From: an uncultured bacterium
Lineage (GTDB): Bacteria > Gemmatimonadota > Gemmatimonadetes > Palauibacterales > KS3-K002
Direction: 5' to 3'
Assembly: GCA_947581845.1 (NCBI GenBank)
Contig: CANPVY010000169.1
Location: 1 to 17,395, forward strand
Length of the DNA: 17,395 nucleotides
Below the pieces are notes generated by a model that was given only the letters and a program-made list of their open reading frames with translations, searched no databases and was not told the DNA's origin. Of this stretch, positions 1 through 7,243 are shown piece after piece. Position numbers and translations under genes: made by a program. Numbering within the stretch: position 1 is the stretch's first letter; every line of letters begins with the position of its first letter.

Positions 1-1
1 G

Positions 2-1375
2 AGCTCGAGCGAGTTCGACACCTACCTGATGCTGATCGATCCCAACGGCGAGCATACGGAGAACGACGATGTCGAAGGGATGCCGGATCACAGCGTGATC
101 GAAGCGGACATCACCGAGGTCGGGACCTATATGGTCGTGGTCACCTCGTACAAGCCGGGCGAGAGCGGCGCCTACGAGCTGACCATGGACTTCGGCGAGG
201 CGCGCCCGACGGCGACGCGCCAGCGTGATGTAGCGGCGATCACGCTTGGTGAGCGCACCACCGGCCGGTTGGAGCCCGGCGACCGGCAGCTGGGTACCGG
301 TGAGTACGCCGACGTGTACGTATTCGAGGGCTCGGCCGGGCAGAGCATCAGCATCGAGATGGCCTCCTCCGAGTTCGACACCTACGTGCAGCTGACCACG
401 CCGGACGGCGAGAAGATCGATAACGACGACTACGGCGGCCGGTCGGACTCGCGCATCGATCTCACCCTGCGGGAGAGCGGGCGTCACCGGATTATGAGCA
501 CCTCCTACCGGGCCGGCGAGACGGGGACCTACGAACTTGGTGTGAGCACCACCGCGGCCCCGGAGGTCGGCGTGGTGGCGGCGGAGGTCGGCGTGGTGCC
601 CGAAGAAGGCGAAGGCCGAATCGTCGGCCTGTTCGTGGGGATCAGCGATTACCCCGGCGAGGCGAACGATCTGTCCTACACCGCCGACGATGCCGTTCGG
701 GTCCGCGAGGCTCTGGCTCGCACCGGGCTGCGGCCCGCCGACGCGATCATTCTCACGGACGCCGACGCCACGGTCGGCAACGTGAAGAATGCCTTCCAGT
801 CGCTCGCCGCACGCACAGGCCCGAACGATCTGTTCGTGCTCTTCTACTCCGGGCACGGGAACCGCGTGCCTCGTTCGGGACACCAGCCGAGCGATCCCGA
901 CGCGCTCGACGAGACCATCGAACTCTACGACGGGCGGATCTCGGACGATGAGCTGAGCACGATGTTCGCCAGCGTGAATGCCGCGACCTCGCTCGTCGTG
1001 CTCGATGCCTGCTTCAGCGGCGGCTTCGCCAAGGACGTCATCTCCGCGCCCGGCCGCATGGGCTTCTTCTCGTCGGAGGAGGACGTGACGTCATCCGTGG
1101 CCGCCAAGTTCCGCGCCGGCGGCTACCTGGCCGCGTTCCTGGCGGACGCAATCGGCGACGGGCTGGCGGATGCCGACGCCGACGGCGGCGTCTCCGCGCT
1201 CGAGCTCAGCCAGTATTTGCACGAGCGCTACCGGGCCGACGTCAAATCCGGAGGCGCCAGCGAGTACGTGCGTACCGGTGGGCCCCAGCTCGGCTACCAG
1301 CACCTGGTCGTGGACCGCGGGAGCATCAGCCCCTACCAGATCCTCTTCCAGCTCTTAGTGCAGGGAGGCGACTGA
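2..1375 (+). CDS. PPC-domain caspase-like (C14) protease, 5' partial
   Basis: The frame is open from base 2, so the gene begins before the window; the ATG at 29 is internal. Numbering from base 2, the first ~65 residues are the end of one PPC (bacterial pre-peptidase C-terminal) beta-sandwich domain. Residues ~80-190 are a second copy: EFDTY...DPNGE...NDD and TSYKPGESGAYEL recur as EFDTY...TPDGE...NDD and TSYRAGETGTYEL, offset by 120 residues. A short linker with a duplicated EVGVV follows, then a caspase/metacaspase fold (residues ~210-425) with the catalytic dyad His285 in FYSGHGN and Cys337 in LDACFSGG. Residues 390-401 match an EF-hand calcium loop (D-x-D-x-D-G-G-V-S-x-x-E), which suggests calcium control as in metacaspases; this is inference. 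PPC domains occur in secreted proteins, so it is probably exported, but the N-terminus is not visible. Family assignment is firm; substrate unknown. Confidence 0.9.
   Translation, partial: SSSEFDTYLMLIDPNGEHTENDDVEGMPDHSVIEADITEVGTYMVVVTSYKPGESGAYELTMDFGEARPTATRQRDVAAITLGERTTGRLEPGDRQLGTGEYADVYVFEGSAGQSISIEMASSEFDTYVQLTTPDGEKIDNDDYGGRSDSRIDLTLRESGRHRIMSTSYRAGETGTYELGVSTTAAPEVGVVAAEVGVVPEEGEGRIVGLFVGISDYPGEANDLSYTADDAVRVREALARTGLRPADAIILTDADATVGNVKNAFQSLAARTGPNDLFVLFYSGHGNRVPRSGHQPSDPDALDETIELYDGRISDDELSTMFASVNAATSLVVLDACFSGGFAKDVISAPGRMGFFSSEEDVTSSVAAKFRAGGYLAAFLADAIGDGLADADADGGVSALELSQYLHERYRADVKSGGASEYVRTGGPQLGYQHLVVDRGSISPYQILFQLLVQGGD
563..598 (+). repeat. 15-bp direct repeat in interdomain linker
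   Basis: GAGGTCGGCGTGGTG occurs at 563-577 and again at 584-598, separated by 6 bases. It encodes EVGVV twice between the second PPC domain and the caspase domain. It looks like a recent in-frame slippage duplication in a flexible linker. Confidence 0.8.
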
Positions 1376-1410
1376 GCAGGGCGGCTGCCGCGATCCGGGG
1401 TGAGGACACT

Positions 1411-1443
1411 CCCTGGCCGGCGCCGTTGGCGCGCCCGGCAGGG
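1411..1443 (+). terminator. Possible terminator hairpin after the caspase gene
   Basis: Thirty-five bases after the stop codon, CCCTGGCCGGCGC can pair imperfectly with GCGCCCGGCAGGG across a short loop: two five-base-pair segments separated by mismatches. No T-tract follows, so this is only a candidate transcript end. Confidence 0.3.
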
Positions 1444-1522
1444 TGGCTGATAGATTGCTCCTATTGATGGCCTGTGAGATTCGGGCTCCCGGTGCCGGCC
1501 TGCGCACGGCAGCGTGGCCGAG

Positions 1523-1551
1523 TTGACACAGGCCTTGCCCAACAATAATAC
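1523..1551 (+). promoter_or_regulatory. Candidate sigma-70-type promoter for the cytochrome gene
   Basis: A perfect -35 hexamer TTGACA lies at 1523-1528 in an otherwise GC-rich gap. TAATAC follows at a 17-base spacer, and the whole stretch AATAATACCCGTTATTAAC is strikingly AT-rich. AATAA and TTATT form an inverted repeat and GTTATTAAC is nearly palindromic, so an operator could overlap the -10 or start region. The cytochrome ATG is ~115 bases downstream. The rest of the 1376-1664 gap shows only the hairpin at 1411. Confidence 0.45.
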
Positions 1552-1664
1552 CCGTTATTAACTGCAGACGCCGCCACGGCTGCGCTCCGTCGCTGGAAGG
1601 GGCATGAAGCCGCGGGGTCGTGGCGGCGGCCGCACGAGTATTGACTGGAACCAGGAGTACTCGA

Positions 1665-3680
1665 ATGAGGGTGTTTTGGGACGTTCTGGCGCCACTGGGT
1701 CTCGGCGTCAGTCTGGTCGCGGGTGGGTCGGCAGACAGCCTGGCTCAGGAGAACGCGACCTGCCTGGTGTGTCACTCCTCGGCCTCGATGTTCCAGGGCG
1801 TGTCGGAGCCGCAGCGCTTGGTGGTCACGGAGGAGGAACTGGCGGGTTCCGTACACGGTGCGCTGGGGCTCTCCTGTGTGATGTGCCACCAGGATCTTGC
1901 CGGGTCCGAGTTTCCGCACGCATCCGAGGTGGCGCCGCCGACCTGTACGGCCTGTCATGGCGGTGTGGAGGGGACGTACAGCGAGAGTGTGCACGGGTAC
2001 GCCCTGGCCCGTGGGAACCCCCGCGCGCCCACGTGTGCCAGTTGCCACGGTCGCCACGACATCCTGCCCAGCCGCGACCCCCGCTCGCCGACGCACAAGG
2101 TGCGGCTGCCGGGTACCTGCGCCAGCTGCCACGGGACGGCGGGTTTGCTCACGGACCAGATCGTCAAGCTGCCGCAGTCGTTCACCGACTACGCCCAGTC
2201 GGTTCATGGGCAGGGGGCGGAGCGGGGGATCGCCACGGCGGCGTCCTGCTCGGACTGCCACGGCGTCCACGATCTGAAGGGTTCCGTAGATCCAGCCTCG
2301 AGCATCAACCCGTTGAACGTGGCGACGACCTGCGGGCAGTGCCACCCGGACATCGAGCTCGAGTACAAGCGCTCGATCCACGGTCGGGCGTTGATGACCG
2401 GCGTCCGGGACAGCCCGACCTGTACGGACTGTCACGGCGAGCATTTCATCCTCTCGCCACGTGACCCGGAGGCGCGCACCTGCGCTTCGAGGATCGCCAC
2501 CGAAACGTGCGGGCCCTGCCATGATGATCCGGTGATCATCGCGAAGTACAACCTGCAGGGTGGCGTTGTCGGCACGTACCTGGACAGCTATCACGGCTGG
2601 TCGTCACGGCGCGGCTGCGAGAATACGGCGACCTGTGTCAGCTGTCATACGGCGCATCTCGTGCTTCCCGCTGAGGACTCCTCCTCGACCATCCACCCGG
2701 CGAACGTGACCGCCACCTGTGGGAACTGTCACGAGGATGCGGATGAGCGATTCGCTGCGAGCTATACGCATGAGGCGACCTCGATCACGGCGAACCCGAT
2801 CAACCGGATCATCCGCGACATCTATCTGGTGGCGATCGCGCTGATCATCGGCGTGATGGTTATTCACAACCTGGTGATCATGAACTACTTCATGGTCGAG
2901 CGGCGTAAGCAGGAGGAGAGCTCGCGCTGGGTGTTGCGGTTCGATCGGCCGCAGATCATCCAGCACCTGCTGCTCACCGTCGCCTTTGTCGTGCTGGTGA
3001 TCACGGGCTTCGCGCTCCGCTTCCCGGATGCCTGGTGGGTGCAGTGGCTGGCGGGCCTCGGTATGACCGAGCAGGTGCGTGGTGATCTACACCGGGTATT
3101 TGCTGTGGTGATGGTGATCACGGCCCTGTACCACATGCACTACATCTTTCTCACCAGGCGCGGTAGACGTGAGTTCCGGTCCATCATTCCGACGTGGCAG
3201 GACGTGAAAGATCTCTACCACAACATCCGCTATTACATCTGGAAGAGCGAGAAGAAGGTCAAGTTCGGCCGCTACGACTACTCGCAGAAGGCGGAGTACT
3301 GGGCGCTGATCTGGGGGACCATTCTCATGATCCTCACGGGCGTCATCCTCTGGTGGCCCCAATGGGCGGTGAAGATCTTCCCGTCATGGATCGTGCCGGC
3401 GGCCCAGACGGTCCACTACTACGAGGCCTGGCTGGCGACGCTCGCCGTCATCGTCTGGCACTTCTTCTTCGTGATCTTCCATCCGGAAGAGTATCCGATG
3501 AGTTGGACGTGGCTGACCGGGAAGATGTCCGAGGAGTCGGTCAAGCGGCACCACGCGCGCTGGTATGAGGAGATCAACGTCCCTGGCGAAGGCGGGATCT
3601 CATCGACTGCGGGCGTGGCCAGTGCAACGAGCGAGACCGTGTTGCGGCCCGAGACCGAGACTGGAGAGAACACCGAGTAG
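1665..3680 (+). CDS. Eleven-heme cytochrome c fused to membrane cytochrome b
   Basis: A 671-residue protein. The start is the ATG at 1665, because AGGAG (1653-1657) lies 7 bases upstream and a Sec signal peptide begins there (residues ~1-28); the earlier in-frame ATG at 1620 lacks both. Residues 33-356 carry eleven CXXCH heme-attachment motifs. Several are preceded by a recurring Y-x-x-S-[VIY]-H-G element whose histidine is a plausible distal ligand. From ~385 on there are about four to five membrane helices with histidines placed as b-heme ligands (VIHN, IQHLL, DLHRV, YHMHY, VHYYEAW, VWHFFF), resembling formate-dehydrogenase/Ni-hydrogenase gamma-type cytochrome b. Likely role: electron transfer between the quinone pool and a periplasmic partner through a heme wire. 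No catalytic subunit is adjacent, so the partner is unknown. The last ~35 residues are a low-complexity tail. Confidence 0.9.
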   Translation: MRVFWDVLAPLGLGVSLVAGGSADSLAQENATCLVCHSSASMFQGVSEPQRLVVTEEELAGSVHGALGLSCVMCHQDLAGSEFPHASEVAPPTCTACHGGVEGTYSESVHGYALARGNPRAPTCASCHGRHDILPSRDPRSPTHKVRLPGTCASCHGTAGLLTDQIVKLPQSFTDYAQSVHGQGAERGIATAASCSDCHGVHDLKGSVDPASSINPLNVATTCGQCHPDIELEYKRSIHGRALMTGVRDSPTCTDCHGEHFILSPRDPEARTCASRIATETCGPCHDDPVIIAKYNLQGGVVGTYLDSYHGWSSRRGCENTATCVSCHTAHLVLPAEDSSSTIHPANVTATCGNCHEDADERFAASYTHEATSITANPINRIIRDIYLVAIALIIGVMVIHNLVIMNYFMVERRKQEESSRWVLRFDRPQIIQHLLLTVAFVVLVITGFALRFPDAWWVQWLAGLGMTEQVRGDLHRVFAVVMVITALYHMHYIFLTRRGRREFRSIIPTWQDVKDLYHNIRYYIWKSEKKVKFGRYDYSQKAEYWALIWGTILMILTGVILWWPQWAVKIFPSWIVPAAQTVHYYEAWLATLAVIVWHFFFVIFHPEEYPMSWTWLTGKMSEESVKRHHARWYEEINVPGEGGISSTAGVASATSETVLRPETETGENTE

Positions 3681-3710
3681 GGCCACCCGGGCCGGATCAG
3701 GAGGCTGAGA

Positions 3711-3833
3711 ATGGAGAAGCTTCTCATCGGAGCAGCAGGCGAAGGACCCGGTCCAGGCGGCCCCCGCTGCCGGACGTGGAGGTCACGCTCGAAGGCGCGG
3801 AGAACCACTAGCGTCTGCCGAGAAAGGCCCTAA
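3711..3833 (+). CDS. Possible 40-codon small ORF
   Basis: An ATG at 3711 is preceded by AGGAGG 6 bases upstream (3699-3704), an unexpectedly good Shine-Dalgarno site only 30 bases after the cytochrome stop. The frame gives 40 residues, beginning MEKLLIGAAGEGPG and then arginine-rich, and ends at TAA 3831. Another frame ends with a more protein-like DVEVTLEGAENH before TAG, so it may be a frameshifted remnant of a small gene translationally linked to the cytochrome. No family recognised; it could be chance. Confidence 0.2.
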   Translation: MEKLLIGAAGEGPGPGGPRCRTWRSRSKARRTTSVCRERP

Positions 3834-3875
3834 GTTGACGGGCAGCCCCGCCTTGTGAACCTCAGGAGGCTTGCC

Positions 3876-4865
3876 ATGCTGCGGGAGGGAACGGTGGTCA
3901 CCCTCGGTCGCCAGATCGTCGAGCAGGAGCGGCTCTATCCCGAGGCGACCGGCGCCTTCTCCAATATCCTCTACGACATCGCGCTCGCAGCCAAGATCAT
4001 TAGTCGCGAGGTGAACCGCGCTGGTCTGGTCGATATCCTCGGCAGTGCCGGCAGGTTCAACATCCACGGTGAAGACGTCCGCAAGCTGGATGAGTTCGCC
4101 AACGATGTCGTCTTCAACGCCCTGGATCACACAGGGAACCTCTGCGTGATGGCCTCCGAGGAGGTGGATGACCCGATCCCCATCCCGGACGAGTTTCCCT
4201 GCGGCAACTACGTTCTCCTCCACGACCCGCTGGACGGATCCTCGAATATCGATGCCAACGTATCGCTCGGGACCATCTTCTCGATCCACCGCAAGGTCTC
4301 GAAGGGCGAGCGAGGCGGGCTGGAGGACTTGCTGCAGCCGGGACATCGGCAGCTGGCCGCCGGCTATATCGTCTACGGGTCCTCGACCATGCTGGTCTAT
4401 ACGACCGGGGCCGGGGTTCACGGTTTCACGCTCGAGCCTTCCATCGGCGAGTTCCTGCTGTCCCATCCGGACATGCGGATCCCCGATCCGGGTAAGAAGA
4501 TCTACAGCGTTAACGAGGCCTACTACAAACGCTGGTCGCCCGGTCAGCAGAAGGCGGTAGACGTGCTGAAGGACGAGGGCTACAGCCTGCGCTACATCGG
4601 ATCACTGGTGGCCGACTTCCACCGCACGCTGCTCTACGGCGGCGTCTTCATGTATCCCGCCGATTCGAAGAGCCCGAAGGGTAAGCTGCGCCTGCTCTAC
4701 GAAGCGGCGCCGCTGGCGATGGTGATCGAGGAGGCGGGCGGTGCATCCTCGGAGGGGACGCGTTCGATCCTGCAGGTCGAGCCGAGCGAGCTCCACGAGC
4801 GCACGCCGCTTTACCTGGGCAGCAAGAGCGTGGTGGAGAAGGTCGAGGCCGCGCTCAAGTCCTAG
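3876..4865 (+). CDS. fbp: Fructose-1,6-bisphosphatase, class I
   Basis: A cytosolic enzyme that hydrolyses fructose 1,6-bisphosphate to fructose 6-phosphate in gluconeogenesis (or the Calvin cycle where present). It has 329 residues, the usual class I length. I chose the ATG at 3876 because AGGAGG (3864-3869) sits 6 bases before it; the GTG at 3855 would place that site inside the gene. Visible signatures are the metal-binding ASEEVDD (Glu95, Glu96), the [11 protein letters not shown] loop (Asp117, Asp120, Ser122), the NEAYYKRW segment, and [22 protein letters not shown] and [12 protein letters not shown], which form the substrate site. The protein appears intact. It follows the cytochrome gene by 195 bases, with the weak small ORF in between. 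There is no obvious functional link to its neighbours. Confidence 0.97.
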   Translation: MLREGTVVTLGRQIVEQERLYPEATGAFSNILYDIALAAKIISREVNRAGLVDILGSAGRFNIHGEDVRKLDEFANDVVFNALDHTGNLCVMASEEVDDPIPIPDEFPCGNYVLLHDPLDGSSNIDANVSLGTIFSIHRKVSKGERGGLEDLLQPGHRQLAAGYIVYGSSTMLVYTTGAGVHGFTLEPSIGEFLLSHPDMRIPDPGKKIYSVNEAYYKRWSPGQQKAVDVLKDEGYSLRYIGSLVADFHRTLLYGGVFMYPADSKSPKGKLRLLYEAAPLAMVIEEAGGASSEGTRSILQVEPSELHERTPLYLGSKSVVEKVEAALKS

Positions 4866-4888
4866 CTCCTGAAGCAGCCTGAGGGCTG

Positions 4889-4902
4889 TGGCGGGAACGC
4901 CA
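4889..4902 (+). terminator. Small GNRA-loop hairpin after fbp
   Basis: TGGCG and CGCCA form a perfect 5-bp stem with a GGAA tetraloop, 24 bases after the fbp stop. It is short and lacks a T-tract, so it may be only a weak pause or stability element. Confidence 0.2.
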
Positions 4903-4962
4903 GGTGAACACAGTGGGTAGTAATCGGGGCGTACCTGAGCCCGACTGAGACCAGAGCGAGAG

Positions 4963-6408
4963 ATGAAGCCTCGTCCGCGAATCGTAGCCAGCCTGCTCGT
5001 GCTCATCGCCGCGCTGACACCTGCCGGCGTGCCCGCGCTCGCGCAGGGGCCCGTGGTGCGTGCGATTCTGTTCTTCTCGCCGACCTGTCCCCACTGCCAC
5101 GAGGTGATCAGGCGAGACCTGCCGATCGTCTTCTCCCACTTCGGCGGTGAGCCGCGTGTCTATTTCAACCAGGATCTCCGGGCCGATCAACTGGCCTTCT
5201 ATAATGTGACGAACGGCACGGTCGAGATCCTGCTGGCGGACGTCTCACGTGTGGAGGGCTACGACCTCTTCGCGGCTTGCGATGAGCGGTATCGTGACAT
5301 CCTGAAGGGCTCGCGCGGTGTCCCACGACTCGTGATCGGCGATACGGTGCTCATAGGTTCGCTCGATATTCCTTCCAACTTGCCGCATTTGGTCGCCGAG
5401 GGGCTTGCCGCTGGCGGGATCGACTGGCCCGACGTGGTCGGTATGCAGCAGGCGATCGCCTCCATACCGGGTCCGCAGCTGGCCGTCGCAGACACGGTGG
5501 CTGAAGTTGAGGGTGAGCGCGTGGCCGCCGAGGGCGCCGAAGGCGCGGCTGAAACACCAGCGGCCAGCGAGCCGGAAGCTGCACCCGCGACCGAGTCTCC
5601 AGCCGCGACCGAGCCTGCGGAGCCTGTCACCACCGCCGAAGTTGAGCGCCTACCTGGTCACGGGCCGGAGCGGGAGGGTGCACCGCCGGCGGCAGGAACC
5701 GAGACTCCGGTTGGCGCGCGGCCCGGACCTGAAACGGGGCCCGGCGATGCCGGTCCGCCGGCGAACCCCGAGGGCGTGACGGAGGCAGACGAGCCTGGGG
5801 ACGCCAGCGGGACCAGCCTGGCGGTCATCCCCGAGCGCCGGCTTACGGTGATCGAGCTTTATAACCAGGACCGGGTGGGGAATAGCATGTCCGTCGTGGT
5901 CCTGGTTGCCATGGTGATCAGCCTGATGATCGTCGCCAGCCGACCGCACCTCCCGGTCTGGAGGCGTGAGCCGGGCGTCGAGGTCTTGCTCATCTCAATC
6001 CTTGGAATCGGCGTCGCTTCCTACCTCACCTATGTCGAATCACGAGGTGTGCTGGCGGTCTGCGGACCCGTCGGCGACTGTAACACCGTACAGCAGAGCG
6101 AGTACGCCAAGTTGTTCGGGCTGATCCCGGTCGGCGCCTTGGGACTGGCTGGCTACGTCGCCATCATCGCCGCCTGGTGGATGACGAAGCGCTACAGCGG
6201 GGCGGCCGCCGACTGGGCGCGACTCTCGTTGCTCGGCATGACCGTCTTCGGGACGCTGTTCTCCGTCTACCTGACCTTCCTCGAGCCCTTCGTGATCGGC
6301 GCGACCTGTGCCTGGTGCCTCACGTCGGCTGTGATCATGACCGTCCTGATGTGGGTGTTCGTCCGGCCGGGGGCGGAGGCCTGGGCGCGTATCCGCAGCA
6401 CCCGCTGA
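4963..6408 (+). CDS. Exported thioredoxin-VKOR fusion (disulfide oxidase)
   Basis: A 481-residue protein. Residues 1-28 are a Sec signal peptide (VPALAQ end). Residues ~30-165 are a thioredoxin-like domain with a DsbA-type active site, Cys42-Pro-His-Cys45, in FFSPTCPHCH. Residues ~170-290 are a Glu/Pro/Ala-rich linker. Residues ~305-475 are a membrane VKOR domain: a first helix at ~309-327, loop cysteines Cys367 and Cys373 in CGPVGDCNTVQ, a conserved Ser379, and the quinone-proximal Cys449-Ala-Trp-Cys452. In this family VKOR passes electrons from a thioredoxin-like partner to quinone, making disulfides in exported proteins. Here the partner is fused at the N-terminus; the well-known bacterial fusions carry it at the C-terminus. 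A weak purine-rich ribosome site precedes the ATG. Cysteine-rich neighbours, including the multiheme cytochrome, could be clients (inference). Confidence 0.93.
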   Translation: MKPRPRIVASLLVLIAALTPAGVPALAQGPVVRAILFFSPTCPHCHEVIRRDLPIVFSHFGGEPRVYFNQDLRADQLAFYNVTNGTVEILLADVSRVEGYDLFAACDERYRDILKGSRGVPRLVIGDTVLIGSLDIPSNLPHLVAEGLAAGGIDWPDVVGMQQAIASIPGPQLAVADTVAEVEGERVAAEGAEGAAETPAASEPEAAPATESPAATEPAEPVTTAEVERLPGHGPEREGAPPAAGTETPVGARPGPETGPGDAGPPANPEGVTEADEPGDASGTSLAVIPERRLTVIELYNQDRVGNSMSVVVLVAMVISLMIVASRPHLPVWRREPGVEVLLISILGIGVASYLTYVESRGVLAVCGPVGDCNTVQQSEYAKLFGLIPVGALGLAGYVAIIAAWWMTKRYSGAAADWARLSLLGMTVFGTLFSVYLTFLEPFVIGATCAWCLTSAVIMTVLMWVFVRPGAEAWARIRSTR

Positions 6409-6555
6409 GCGCTGATCAGGTAATCGCCGCTCCGCCAGCCGCAGTCCCACTCAGGAATCGTTCTCGGATCACGCTTGCTCGGCTGACCTGACTTCCACAT
6501 CATGGCGGGTGCCGGTCATTCCACGCTTCAGCACACACGAACCAGGAGCGATGCA

Positions 6556-7179
6556 ATGGAACCCTCGGCTCTCCATCCGACGCGGAGGGAGTTTCTCGGG
6601 AGCGTCTTGCCCGCAGGCGCCCTGACCTGTCTGGGCTGCAAGAGGTTGTGCGGCCTGTTCGGGTTTGTCGGCGCGCAGCAGGCGACCGCCCAGCACAAGT
6701 TCCTCGCGGACTCCCAGATGAGCTTCGCGGAGGTCTTCGACTTCGGCTTCAAGGGCTTCTACATCCCGATCCTACAGAGCCTGGGAGCTCAGATGGGCGA
6801 AGAGGACTACATCGAGTTGCTGAAGGCAGCGGCGACGGAGGCGGGTCGCCACAGCGGCGAGAACTGGGCCCGTAGCGTGCCCGACAACGACTTCGCGACC
6901 TTCAAGTCCTGGGCGACCGAGCCCGACCGCTTCTGGCAGCACGCACTGACCTTCGAGATCGTCGAGGATACCGACCGGGTCTTCGAGGTCAAGGTGAGTG
7001 AGTGCCTGTGGGCGAAGACCTTCCGCGAGGCCCAGGCCGGAGACATCGGTTACGCCACAGTCTGCTTTCAGGACTACGCCTCAGCGCAGGGTTTCAACCC
7101 GAAGCTCAGCATGGTCCGCACCAAGACCCTGATGCAGGGGCATGACTGCTGTAACCACCGCTGGCTCTGGGAAGGCTGA
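6556..7179 (+). CDS. Tat-exported ATC-hydrolase-like protein
   Basis: A 207-residue protein. The start at ATG 6556 has AGGAG (6544-6548) 7 bases upstream; the ATG at 6502 has none. Residues 9-15 (TRREFLG) are a twin-arginine motif followed by a hydrophobic stretch and a cysteine cluster (LTCLGCKRLCG), so it is exported folded or lipidated at one of these cysteines. The mature part ends with CLWAKTF...DIGYATVCFQDYA... and KTLMQGHDCCNHRW. This pattern matches the L-2-amino-thiazoline-4-carboxylic acid hydrolase-like family (PF14196 type) as I remember it. Real substrates of most members are unknown, so the name is only a family label. It lies 147 bases after the Trx-VKOR gene; its many cysteines would make it a plausible client. 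Only 64 bases separate it from the peptidase gene. Confidence 0.7.
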   Translation: MEPSALHPTRREFLGSVLPAGALTCLGCKRLCGLFGFVGAQQATAQHKFLADSQMSFAEVFDFGFKGFYIPILQSLGAQMGEEDYIELLKAAATEAGRHSGENWARSVPDNDFATFKSWATEPDRFWQHALTFEIVEDTDRVFEVKVSECLWAKTFREAQAGDIGYATVCFQDYASAQGFNPKLSMVRTKTLMQGHDCCNHRWLWEG

Positions 7180-7188
7180 CCTCGGCGC

Positions 7189-7202
7189 CAGGGGTGCCCC
7201 TG
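7189..7202 (+). terminator. Short perfect hairpin before the peptidase gene
   Basis: CAGGGGTGCCCCTG is a perfect inverted repeat immediately after the ATC-hydrolase-like gene. It is short and has no T-tract; it may attenuate or simply separate the two transcripts. Confidence 0.25.
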
Positions 7203-7243
7203 ATGACCCTGTGATCGCAGGACTAGGAAGAAGGAGCTAACAC

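Noticed and set aside
1604..2464. + strand open frame of 286 codons in another frame of the cytochrome gene
   Set aside because: Composition is Arg/Gly-rich with no motif; it overlaps the heme-binding frame.
1461..2594. Long - strand open frame (377 codons) opposite the cytochrome gene
   Set aside because: It is a mirror of GC-rich coding on the + strand: Arg/His/Gly/Val-rich, no ribosome site or family motifs, while the + strand carries eleven heme motifs.
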